A stretch of 64,000 bases of DNA. Source: Triops longicaudatus (taxonomy: Eukaryota; Arthropoda; Branchiopoda; Notostraca; Triopsidae). The notes beneath the pieces are model-generated. The model ran no database searches. It saw nothing but the letters and a program-made list of their open reading frames with translations, and had not been told where the DNA came from. Positions 49,990-59,492 of the stretch are shown here, one piece after another. Every line of letters starts with the position of its first letter. Position 1 is the first letter of the stretch. The position numbers and the translations under genes are program-made. The stretch covers positions 124,001 through 188,000 of the forward strand of contig JAGQDJ010000059.1 of assembly GCA_022885665.1 (NCBI GenBank), in the 5' to 3' direction.

Positions 49990-51700
49990 TGATGTATGTA
50001 ACATAAGCCTAACTTAAAAAATCAAATTAAAACTAATGATATAACTTAGCTAACCCAATTTAGCCAACTTAGCCTAATCTAAATTAATGTAACCTGTCTT
50101 AACTAAAATGACCTTATTTATTTAATACAGCTAATCTGTCTTAATGGATTTTAACTTACTTAACAATTTTATTAACTTTCCTATGCTACACATTGCCATG
50201 CCTTAACGAGACATCAATACTGATTAAAATGTTTGTGTTTGAAATCTGCGAATTTCAAGGTATACGCCACTAAGGGGAGTAAGTAAATTTTTCTCTTGTA
50301 AATAAAATTTCTTGTTTAAAGTATTCAAGTAAGGATGATAGGGGAGACTAAATTAAAAATAAAACTTCAATAAAACTAAATAAAAAATAAAAAATTGTTA
50401 ATTTATTTTGCTTCTGTTCTTTCACTACCAATTCAGTTACAACTATTGCAGATTTAGCCAAACGAAAACTAACCCAATTAAATCTATCTGAATTAATCTA
50501 AACTAGGCCAACTGCCTTAACCTAACCTAATCTTCCTTTTCTATCGTGTGTTAAATCTAGTTAACCAAGGTGTGTTACACTTAGGCCATGGGGAAGTTAA
50601 TAACAATATTGTATTGGTTACATCAGTTTAAATAAGGTAAGCTAAGTGGCATTACGCTAGATAGATTAGGTTAAATTAGGTTTGTGAAGTTAGCAGTAAG
50701 TTATTTAGGTTAGCTCTGTAGTATAAGTTAGGTTAAGCCTGTCTTGCTAAGCTATGTTAGGCTACTTACATTAATTTAGCTAAGCTGCTTTAGTTAAGAT
50801 CAGTTGAGTTTAATACGCTTTATTAACTTTAACAAGGTTAGGCTCAACTCTCATTTAGGTTAGTTATGCTCAAACAATAAGTTCAAGTTGGATATAGCTT
50901 CGCTTCATAAGTTAATTGGAGTTACTTCGTTAACTTAAGTTAGGTTAATTGGGCTGAGTTAGGTTGTTTAATTTTAGTTAGTTAGATTAACATAGTTACG
51001 TTGCGGTAAGTAGGTGAAATAATTGAGCTTAGATATCTTATAATAATTGCCTAGATTTAACTTAATTTAGGCAAACAAAATAGTTTCCTTCAGTTAGATT
51101 AATTAAGTTACGTTAAGTAACGTTAGGTTAAATTCACTAGGCACGGTAAATTAGGTTAAGTTGGGCTAGTTATTAGATTATCTTGCGCTAATTAGGTAAA
51201 GTCAGTTAACTTTGTTCAACTATTTTAATTCCTAAAATTAGGTTAAGTTACGCATGCTAAGTCTGTTAACTTTTTTCAGATTAGTCTTGACAAGTTAGTT
51301 AATTTAGGTTCGGTTTATGTTCGTTAGTAAGTTTAGTTATGTTAAGTTAGATTGGATAAATTAATTTAGTTTTGCTAGGTTAGCAAGGGTAACTTTCTTA
51401 CCTTAGGTTCATAAGTGAGCTTGCATTGGTAGATTAAATTACGTTGTGAGGTAATGCTAGTTTACTTTAGTTAGGTTAATTTAATCAAGTTAAGCCAAGT
51501 TAGTTTAGTTACGTCATAATAAGTTAAGTTCGTTAAGTGAAGTTAATTGCGTTAATCTAGCTAAATGTTAGTTTAGTGTGGTTAGGTTAGTTAGGTTAAG
51601 CTTGTTGCGTGAACTACTTAAGTTTATACGTTAAATTAGCTAATTTAGGTTAGGTTGGTTAAATTTGTTAAGTCAGACCTATTTTTAGGTTGAGCTAAGT
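49990..51700. repeat. Degenerate CCTAA/TTAGG-like satellite patch with strand switch
   Basis: About 1.7 kb of irregular AACCTAA-type words. From 49990 to about 50560 they read CCTAA; from about 50620 to 51700 they read TTAGG/GGTTAAG. The arthropod telomere repeat is TTAGG, but here units are too irregular for a telomeric array. No genes. Confidence 0.7.
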
Positions 51701-52184
51701 TTATTAAATACAATTGTAATGTTAAACATCTAAGACATTCGTGAAACGAAGTTATTATACTAGGAAGTACAGTACAACAGTTTGCAATACTGGGTCAAAA
51801 GGAGCATAAATTTGACAACTTATTATTTCTCCGTTCCTAAATGATTTTGTACCGACGAGCACGACAGCAAAGGAATTTCTAAGTAATTAACCTAATTTTG
51901 GAAGTCAGCCATGCGTTTCTACTCTCATTTCTAGTTGCAGAATCTTTAACTGTTGCTTAAAAAATAGTTAGCTCACTACTCGTTCTTAGTGATGTAATGA
52001 GGATTTTAAACATTAAGTTTTCTAGACGAACTAAACTTGAAGTTCTTTTAAATGTCAAACAAAAGTTCTACAAAAGCTCATTCCAATCTGTTGTTACATT
52101 TTTGCACGTGTTCACAAGAGGCCTTGTGTAATTGTTCTTACGTTATTAATGAAAAATTTCTTTGTCTCAGAGTATCTCAAAATT

Positions 52185-52186
<2 letters not shown>

Positions 52187-52232
<46 letters not shown>
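52187..52232. repeat. (TA)23 microsatellite
   Basis: Twenty-three uninterrupted TA dinucleotides, the longest simple repeat in the window; likely length-polymorphic. Confidence 0.97.
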
Positions 52233-52236
<4 letters not shown>

Positions 52237-52502
52237 ACAAACAAACAAGTACTCAATATAATTACACTATTTACAGCGGCAACCACATTGCTTTTACTGC
52301 AATTCGAAAAGCCGCACTAAAATAAAAATAACACAAGGGTTTTAGCTTTATGCCACATGTTATGGTTATACCAAGTTTATGTTTACGTTTTGTGTTAACT
52401 TCTTATTTAAGTTTGATATAGGACAAGCTTCAAGTACTATTGCATATACAACAGATTTTTCCTTAGAGTTTGTGAAGAAAGAAAATTGTTTACCTTCTTT
52501 AG

Positions 52503-52692
52503 AATTTTAAAGCCAAAAGCTGGAAAAACACGTAATCCGGGATATCAAGTCTGTGCGGTTCGAATACGTTTCCGGTCACTTTTCAGCTCACTCAACTCCG
52601 ACGAAAAAATTCCGATAAATTCTTTGCGTGTCGATTACACACCCACCGATGATGACAAATTCCGTATGCGTTTAATGTTGAATGCGTTGTAA
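52503..52692 (+). CDS. Possible terminal exon of an unrecognised plus-strand gene
   Basis: A good acceptor (TTTACCTTCTTTAG) is followed by an open frame with protein-like composition: KPKAGKTRNPGYQVCAVRIR, then SLNSDEKIPINSLRVDYTPT and DDDKFRMRLMLNAL before TAA. No upstream partner exon was found, and the nearest promoter-like TATA on this strand is at 49665. Family unknown. Confidence 0.28.
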
Positions 52693-52774
52693 CGAAAGGT
52701 ACAAATATCTGTGTGTCTGTCTGGGTCTTCACCGGTTTTGTAACTGAGGTGAGGTCGGGAAATCCCCACCTTAC

Positions 52775-53030
52775 ATGGCAAACACCTGTGGATGAAAAAC
52801 CTGATGGGGCTCAAAGGGAGGTTTCCCTTCTACTACTGTTGCACTACCTACCACCCAGAGGCGGAAGAGGCGAAAAAAGGCGAAAACGGCCAAAGGAAAG
52901 GGAAGATACCAAACAGGTGAGGACAAACAAGAAGGAAACCAGGATCCACCCCCATTCCACAACATGCGAAACATAGGAAAGTAGGAAAGGAAGAAGGTTA
53001 GACGGTTTATGTAAGCTTTTTTTTAACAAG
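52775..53030 (-). other. Candidate 5' untranslated first exon and promoter side of the cadherin gene
   Basis: A GTAAGG donor on the minus strand at 52774-52769 could splice to the acceptor at 48508, just upstream of the cadherin start codon. The segment above it is GC-richer than its surroundings, and 53060-53150 contains GC-box-like and CpG-rich sequence (CCCGCGCCCC). No cadherin coding can be assigned to it. An alternative is that the first exon lies elsewhere in 49-58 kb. Confidence 0.25.
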
Positions 53031-53329
53031 TTGAATCACGAGCAGTGAACGCGTGGGTCATGAAGTGTTTGAATTCTCCCGCGCCCCTAACGGTCATTTC
53101 TCACGGTTTCCCCTTCAAGCTCCCCATTCGATGCCCCCTTTGCCAGCTTTGCCTCTCATTTTCTCTTTTGTTCGTTGCTTTGGCTCCTAAAGCGAAGGTT
53201 TTCATTGCAGTACAGCTGGTACAAGTTTTGACGGCTTTGTGAACTCATTCACGGCTTTATTCTAGCCTTGGAAATGAAAATTTGCTTTTGAAGCTGCCAC
53301 GCGGCGAAAATATTCGATTTGGGCTCAAT

Positions 53330-53520
53330 TACGTTAGGTTGGTTCATTTTTCGTAAGCAAGGCTCAGTTAGGTTAAGTTTGGTGGGTTAGTAAAGTTAGC
53401 TTCGGTTAGGTTTGGTAAGTTAAGGTAGGCTTAAGTTGGTTAGGTTAGGTTTAGTTAAGGTTGGATACGTTAAGTTCTGTTAGCTTAAGTAAATTTAAGT
53501 TAGGCTGTCATTTTTAAATC
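53330..53520. repeat. TTAGG-like patch
   Basis: Repeated GTTAGGTTTGGTAAG and GGTTAGGTTAGGTTTAG words, single orientation, next to the GC-richer zone at 53.0-53.2 kb. Confidence 0.6.
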
Positions 53521-54133
53521 TCTTTACCCGTAAATCTACCAAAACCTAAGTCCGCTCTACGAAAAACTTGTAGTGAAAAAACCTGTAGTGAAAAACTCGA
53601 TTTTCGTGCCGTTTGCGAATATCTTTCGCCATTTGCAAGTTGGCAAAGTTTCCGGATAAAATACTGCGCAAATATTTGTGCACTTCTTAAAAAATTACAA
53701 AGAAACTTTGTAGAGTTTCAATCAATTTTATAAATTTAATTAGCTGTATTAGCTGTTTAGCCAGTGCAAGTTTAGCACAGAAGTTGTTTCGCGGTGTTCA
53801 TTGACAGCGATCGATTCCAATTTCCTTCAGCTGGTCTTTTAATTGTGTAGCATTGTCCCTACCCTCTTCTATAGTGAACAACTTTACGCAGTAAACTCAC
53901 TTACAGGCGAAAAAATGATTCACACAACGAACTCAAGCACTTGCAACGAACTGCTGAGAGCATACACAAAAGTTTTTAAAATCGACAGTTACGTTTCCTA
54001 GTCTGCACGCATGCATTACAGAAGACAACTTGGCTTCTCCTCATCAGTCAGTTGCTGAGAAACACCCTTGCTTGCATATGTTTGTTTGATTACCTATTGT
54101 TAGTTAGTTTTACCGATTGTAAGTGGTGCTTAA

Positions 54134-54720
54134 ATGGCACCAGACAAGTCTGGTAATAAGACGAACAGAAAGAGATTTCTTCTGACGAAGAGGTGGGTGA
54201 TTGCACTAATTCCCTTATGCCTACCGCAACCGTAATGTAATTTATTACGAAATGGGAAGAAATCGTACGCGCAAGCTAAAATGTAGCATCCAAATTAGGT
54301 TGAAGCTAACACATACCTAGACATATTCAACGATAATGTCTGCACTTCTCCGAAACCGTATTGAAAAAGAGACAAAAGTAATCCACATTAGACGCCTTCT
54401 TCTAATCAGTGCCAACATGAAAACCAAGACTGATACGTAGGAGGCAAAAATATAGAATAATTATGTAAGTCGGAGTTTTCTCGAGAAGCTCTCATTGAAC
54501 AAAACCTGATTGCTACATTATATATTCTGACAGTCAGTATATTTTTAGTATCTTTTCTGATTTTTAAATAAACTTTTTCAGACTTCGGTCTGCGATGAGG
54601 AACGGAATAACATTATTTCCATTGAATATTATGGGACACAGCGTTTCTTATAACGAGTGTATCTTACACCGAACGCCATCCAGGAACGGATTAGGTTCGT
54701 TAAACAGGGTACCAATGTAC
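54134..54720 (+). mobile_element. Decayed, internally deleted pogo/Tigger-like element
   Basis: The segment at 54134 opens MAPDKSGNKTNRKRFLLT, like Tigger/jerky transposase N-termini. About 230 bp later the frame reads KKRQK, stop, STLDAFF, stop, resembling the typical C-terminal RQ-TLDxFF end of Tigger transposases. The DDE core is missing. The following non-coding stretch ends in GGAACGGATTAGGTTCG and GGGTACCA, similar in style to Tigger terminal sequence. The left end was not located. Confidence 0.45.
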
Positions 54721-55164
54721 AACGGAACTCGCGAAGACTATTTCTCCAATACAGCTAAAAAAAAAATTTGAAACTTTAGAGTAAAGTATTTATGAAGCTT
54801 TGAATGTGCTAAAAGCATACTTTTCTGTACAGTAAACATACTTTTTTCTGTTTTAGTTAAACTGAAAAGTTACGCTTAATTTTTTTAAATTTTCAGCTTA
54901 AGTAAAATCTTGGAAAGACTTCAATACCTGAACACTTAGGATTTTTTTGGGGAAAACTTATTGTAAAAATTTAAGACGCTGAATGAGCAGTCTAGGAATT
55001 ATTGACTTCGAAATTCATGTCGTGTCACAAAAACTCGAACTACGATATCACTAATACAGCAAAACAGCTCCATCGATTTTCAGGACTGTTGACACGAAAA
55101 TTTTTAATAAGTAAGACTCATTTAATGATAACAGAATTTAAATATTTCATTAATAAAAAAAGTT

Positions 55165-55508
55165 GGTACTTATTCATTATACGTCCCGTCAATTTTTCGG
55201 GTAAGTTAGGTTAAGTTCCATTAGTTCAAGTCAAATTAAGTGAAATTTTCACACTAGAGGCGTCTAAAACCAAAATAAACGAGTGGAAACACTGTTATTG
55301 GAATTGTAATCCATTATGCAATTTAATCGTTTCTTGACCCAATGTCTTGATGCAAAACTCTTCCTGATCCTAATTCTTCTACAGCTACTAATGCTAACTA
55401 GTGCAAAAGTTTTAACAAAAAGAACTCACGTGCTTGAAAAAAAAGGCGACGATAACAGGGCACTAATTTTACGGGGCGTATAATGAATGCGTATAATGAA
55501 TAAGTACC
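55165..55508. mobile_element. Foldback/TIR element, 344 bp, unclassified
   Basis: The left end GGTACTTATTCATTATACG is repeated inverted at the right end (55488-55508), where the GTATAATGAAT unit is partly duplicated. A second inner block CCCGT/ACGGGG also pairs. No clear target duplication was found, so superfamily is unknown. The inside is non-coding and includes a short TTAGG-like patch. Confidence 0.6.
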
Positions 55509-56849
55509 AGAAAGTTCAATAATTGCTTCCGTGTGGCTGATTGCTTTACCAAAAACTTTTAAACCCTGAAGCTTATTACAGTTATGTTAGGATGGTAAAC
55601 TTTTCCGTCGACAGCTTTTTTTGCAAAAGAAAAGAGAAAAAAACATGAGAATATTCAGGAAACTTCCACGCCAGTTAGCAAGACTTTGGGTCAAAAGGCA
55701 CCTCATCTCCCACCGTGGCATTGAAGTGCCCAATTTCGCTTAGCGTTACTATTCCGTTCTTTCATGACCTCTCGGCAACTGTGGCCTTGAACATTCCTCG
55801 CATAATCCGAAATTTTTTACGTGTCCTGATCCTGTGCTTACTAGGAAATCAACTTGACCTATGTTAGTCTGGTTTGCTTGCGCAAAAGGACCGAAGTGAA
55901 GTGAATGAAGACGTAATAACAAAGGAAATAAAGAAATTTTCGAGCATTTTCACTTTCGGTCAGTCAGACCGATTATTAAAGAAATCAAACAGCAATTGTG
56001 CTAGCTAAAGGCTTTTAACGGTTTTCACCACCCATATTTTCTATGCTTGTATTAGAAATGGCTGTGGTTTTAAACTATTCCAAATTTTCCTCCGCGACTC
56101 CTAACGGTTACTTTTTCCCCAGTTGACTATGTATCCTTCCTTTTCTTTCAGGATTCTTCCTACAACGGAAGGAAAGTGTACAAACGACCATAATAACGCG
56201 TTGCATGCCGTCATGACAAGTTTCCGTTTTATGCAAATTGGCAACTTTCTACGTTTTGTTCTTTTTTTTTGTATACCCAAGTATTTTTCTGTCTTTAGAA
56301 TAACGAAAAGTTATATTTTGTTTCTTGTAACAGACAATAGTTACATGTTTCAGAACTATATTACTCCGCTGTGAGAAATTTTGTAAAACAAGTCAAAAAA
56401 TCAATTTTTAACAGATCCCAACTACCCTACTCAACAACCCTGAGTAATTAACCTCGTACCAATTGAACACAACCTATCAATTTTACAAAGATATTCACTC
56501 GAAAATTTCTCAAACTACGAATTAAAACAAACGTTACAAACAATCGTCAATCATTAAACGATCTCACAAGACTTTGTTGTTTTACCGATTCAAAAAATTT
56601 GTGGAATTATTTAACAAACCCTAAAAATGGACCCTGTTCGATATTCGTGAGCTATAATGGAACACAGTGCGTGGGAGGAGATTAGGTATCATCATGAAAC
56701 ACATAATAAAGGAGCGAATTTCCAATTTCCAAGCGTCTTCAAATATTGGCTGCGACTATATTGGACAGAGTTCAGACTTAATTACTCGCTGCCTGCCAAA
56801 AACGATGGACCTAGTAACTTCTTAACGCTTTAGTGGTTCTCTTTTCCTT
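55509..56849. other. No gene recognised
   Basis: AT-rich spacer downstream of the opsin locus; only short unremarkable frames. Confidence 0.45.
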
Positions 56850-57056
56850 CTAGAAAATAGAGGATCTAGGACTATCATCGATACAGAGTTCTAAGCGTGA
56901 GCGGCCGGGGCCTTCAGGTACAGACGCTAACGTGATTGTTCGGGACAAATGCTGCTGGGCGCACTCACAGCAATTAGCATGGCCTCGGGAATAGGGTTTT
57001 GAGTGGGAAATGCGAGGTAAGGTGCCGCTAGCATTACAGGTCAGCGACGACATCAA
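56850..57056 (-). CDS. Candidate alternative terminal exon B (68 codons to TAG)
   Basis: Follows exon A in frame and reads LMSSLTCNASGTLPRISHSK, later HANCCECAQQHLSRT and SVPEGPGRSRLELCIDDSPR, ending SSIF. It is clearly GC-richer than the surroundings. A different frame on the plus strand is also open here, next to a good acceptor at 56852, so strand is not proved. If spliced to the opsin it would replace the last 93 residues by an 89-residue Ser- and Cys-containing tail. Confidence 0.35.
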   Translation of the reverse strand: MMSSLTCNASGTLPRISHSKPYSRGHANCCECAQQHLSRTITLASVPEGPGRSRLELCIDDSPRSSIF

Positions 57057-57162
57057 CTACAGTGCCGTTTTTTAAGAGTTTTAAATAGAACCGAAAGGAG
57101 AAAAGAAAGTCAATCGTTAAGCTCGTGTTTGCGGTTTCTTACTGAATTAAGACTGAACTTAC

Positions 57163-57224
57163 CAAAGATTTTGAAGAAACGGTGCTGGCAACGGATGAAC
57201 CCCGAGTTCGCCATAACAACGTTC
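57163..57224 (-). CDS. Candidate alternative C-terminal exon A downstream of the opsin
   Basis: A 62-nt minus-strand segment bounded by a good acceptor (GAAACAG) and a consensus donor (GTAAGT). It starts with two split nucleotides and encodes TLLWRTRGSSVASTVSSKSL. Its phase fits a splice from the in-tail opsin donor at 58409 and into the next open segment at 57056. It could equally belong to a small separate gene. No family was recognised. Confidence 0.35.
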
Positions 57225-58127
57225 CTGTTTCATGAGAAACATTTACTTTACTAGCAAGAAAATTTTGAGTTTAAAGAGTTACAATCCACTAGTAAAATAC
57301 ACAGCTTAGATTGTGTACATACGGAACTGATATGCAATCGAGTTAAAGCACTAAATTTGTAACCGTCTTACCGTATTTGTAAACATAGTTTCTGTTTTGT
57401 AAAGCAACGCCATATATTAGCGAACGGCGCTAGGCGTGCTGGCCGTTAAATTTAATAATAAGCTTTCCGGGATTGAATCGCTTACAACATTTTAGAACTT
57501 AAATAAATAAAGTAAAAGCTTTGCTACAGAACTTCGTTGAACAGTTTAATTGTTAAATTTAGATCGATTTTCAAAAATTATTTTTACTTTCTGACAAAAT
57601 CATGAAACTTCGCAATTGGTACGATATGCTAAAATTTGACACACACAGTTTGCGGTAGAATTAAAAGGATCAACCAAGAGTGACGATTACGTTTTTCTTT
57701 CTCCTGCAACCTGTTTTTAAAAGTTAATTTAAAATATTCACAGGTTTTCTTTTCGTGCGGGTTTGCCAGCACTGCAGTGTGCATTACAGCGTCACGGAGA
57801 ACTACAATGGCGGGGAATAGTTGAGCAGCGCTAGGGTTTGGCGCCACACATTTGAGTTCGAGAGAACGGAATTAGACGCCACTCCTGCCATATGTTATCC
57901 TTCAATGCCAGCTGAGTATAGTAAAAAAGTTACATTTATCTCTCTTGTTCAGAGTCATCACTAGGCAGACTTTGTAATCAATATCTCCTAAATGTAAGTA
58001 ATACACATTCTTTACTTTTACTGGAGATTGCGCCACATTTTCCGCGGCTTCTGAAGATTTTTGTTACAACCCTTCAACGCGTGAAATCATGCATTGCTAA
58101 GGCTTCTTTGCTTGTGGGCGTTACAAG

Positions 58128-59492
58128 TTATGGATGTATGGATGCGTTATATAAAGTACGATCGATTGTGTCGATATTGCAAGTGGCTTGCTTGTATGGT
58201 GTACCATTTGTAAGAAAAGAATTACCTGTCGATGTACGACGTGATGCTATATGGGGTATGATGACGTCATTCAGCATGGTGACCGTTTCGCCGCGTTGTT
58301 GGGCGTTTTTGGTATAAAATGGGCACTGCTTCAAAGACTGTAGAACGCTATTATAAGAAGATGAGCTACTTTTGCGTCTCGAATGGAGCATTTTGCGATT
58401 GACGTCACCAAATCTCCCACGAGCGGAAGACACCGATAGTTTGCGCCCCTTGCGGCTGGCTCTCGAACTACTCACCGCGCTCAGCCCGTGTAACGAGTCG
58501 TTACTCGAGCTGAAAGGACTTGCAGACTGCTTTGAAGCATTTTCCGGCTTGGGAACATAACTTTCTAGCCCAGTATCCGATACTTTGCCAACTTGGAGCA
58601 ACGTTTCACTCCGGAAGAACATCTTTTGCAAAAAAGTTCGTTTCTTGCGTCGGTACTCGACATAGCTCATGGAGGCAGCGCCAGGGATCACGCGCTCACT
58701 GCAGCGCATCAATTCTGGCTCGGACAAGTTCGGTTTGGCGAACAACCGAGAGAACGAATGGGGCGGCAACTGTTGTGACGGATGAAGGACGCGGGTGACG
58801 TAGCCTCCGCGGGAAACGTTGGAATCACTGTGTTGTCGGAATTTGTCGAAAGCATTGGAATGTTTGGACGAAGCTGAGCGAGGTTGGTCGGAAGTTTTGC
58901 GCCGCAAGGTGGTGTTGGAGAGCCTGGGCGTGGCTGGTTGGTTGAACGGGGTACTGGAACTGAGATTCCCTAAGTATTGCTTCATCGAGGATCGGAAGTG
59001 GGGATGAGAGAACCCGTAGACTAAAGGGTTGACAACAATGGAAGTTTTGGCCAAAAAGGCGGGTAAGGTGGTGGTTAGAGGGTTGGTGAGCCTACTGGGA
59101 CCAAATTGACCCACTAGGCTCACTATGGCGTAAGGCGTCCAAGCGACGAGGAAGAGGACGACTAAGGTGATAATTATCTGCGCTGTTCGAATGTCCGTCT
59201 TACGACGCGCTTTGCGCATAAAAGTTTTTTGGGAAGAAACGGCAATGTGAGTCATTTCTTTGGAATGGAGCACGATGGCTTTGAAGATCACACCGTAACA
59301 ATAGGCAATAATGGCCACCGGGAGGAGAAAACCGAAAAAAAGGAGATAGAAATAGTACAAACGGTTGGATAACGTTCGTGTGGTGTAGTCCCATGAGCAA
59401 GTGGTGCGTAAACCTTCGGGAATATAGGCCGACACACCCCATAGGGGCGGTAAAACCAATGCAGCACAATAGAGCCAAATCAAGACGCAAAC
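58128..59492 (-). CDS. Opsin last exon: helices 4-7 and long C-terminal tail
   Basis: 455 codons including stop. Begins VCVLIWLYC (helix 4), then the PEG/CSWDY extracellular loop, helix 5, a basic third loop (KTFMRKARRKTDIRTAQ), helix 6 (FLVAWTPY), helix 7 with the retinal lysine, and a long Ser/Arg-rich tail ending TLYNASIHP. A possible alternative donor inside the tail at 58408/58407 (TTTG/GTGACG) is in the right phase to join the exons at 57163-57224 and 56850-57056. Confidence 0.93.
   Translation of the reverse strand, partial: VCVLIWLYCAALVLPPLWGVSAYIPEGLRTTCSWDYTTRTLSNRLYYFYLLFFGFLLPVAIIAYCYGVIFKAIVLHSKEMTHIAVSSQKTFMRKARRKTDIRTAQIIITLVVLFLVAWTPYAIVSLVGQFGPSRLTNPLTTTLPAFLAKTSIVVNPLVYGFSHPHFRSSMKQYLGNLSSSTPFNQPATPRLSNTTLRRKTSDQPRSASSKHSNAFDKFRQHSDSNVSRGGYVTRVLHPSQQLPPHSFSRLFAKPNLSEPELMRCSERVIPGAASMSYVEYRRKKRTFLQKMFFRSETLLQVGKVSDTGLESYVPKPENASKQSASPFSSSNDSLHGLSAVSSSRASRKGRKLSVSSARGRFGDVNRKMLHSRRKSSSSSYNSVLQSLKQCPFYTKNAQQRGETVTMLNDVIIPHIASRRTSTGNSFLTNGTPYKQATCNIDTIDRTLYNASIHP

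Noticed and set aside
49990..51700. True telomere or interstitial telomeric array
   Set aside because: Units are irregular and mixed with other AT-rich words, and the patch is far from any chromosome end signal in the window.
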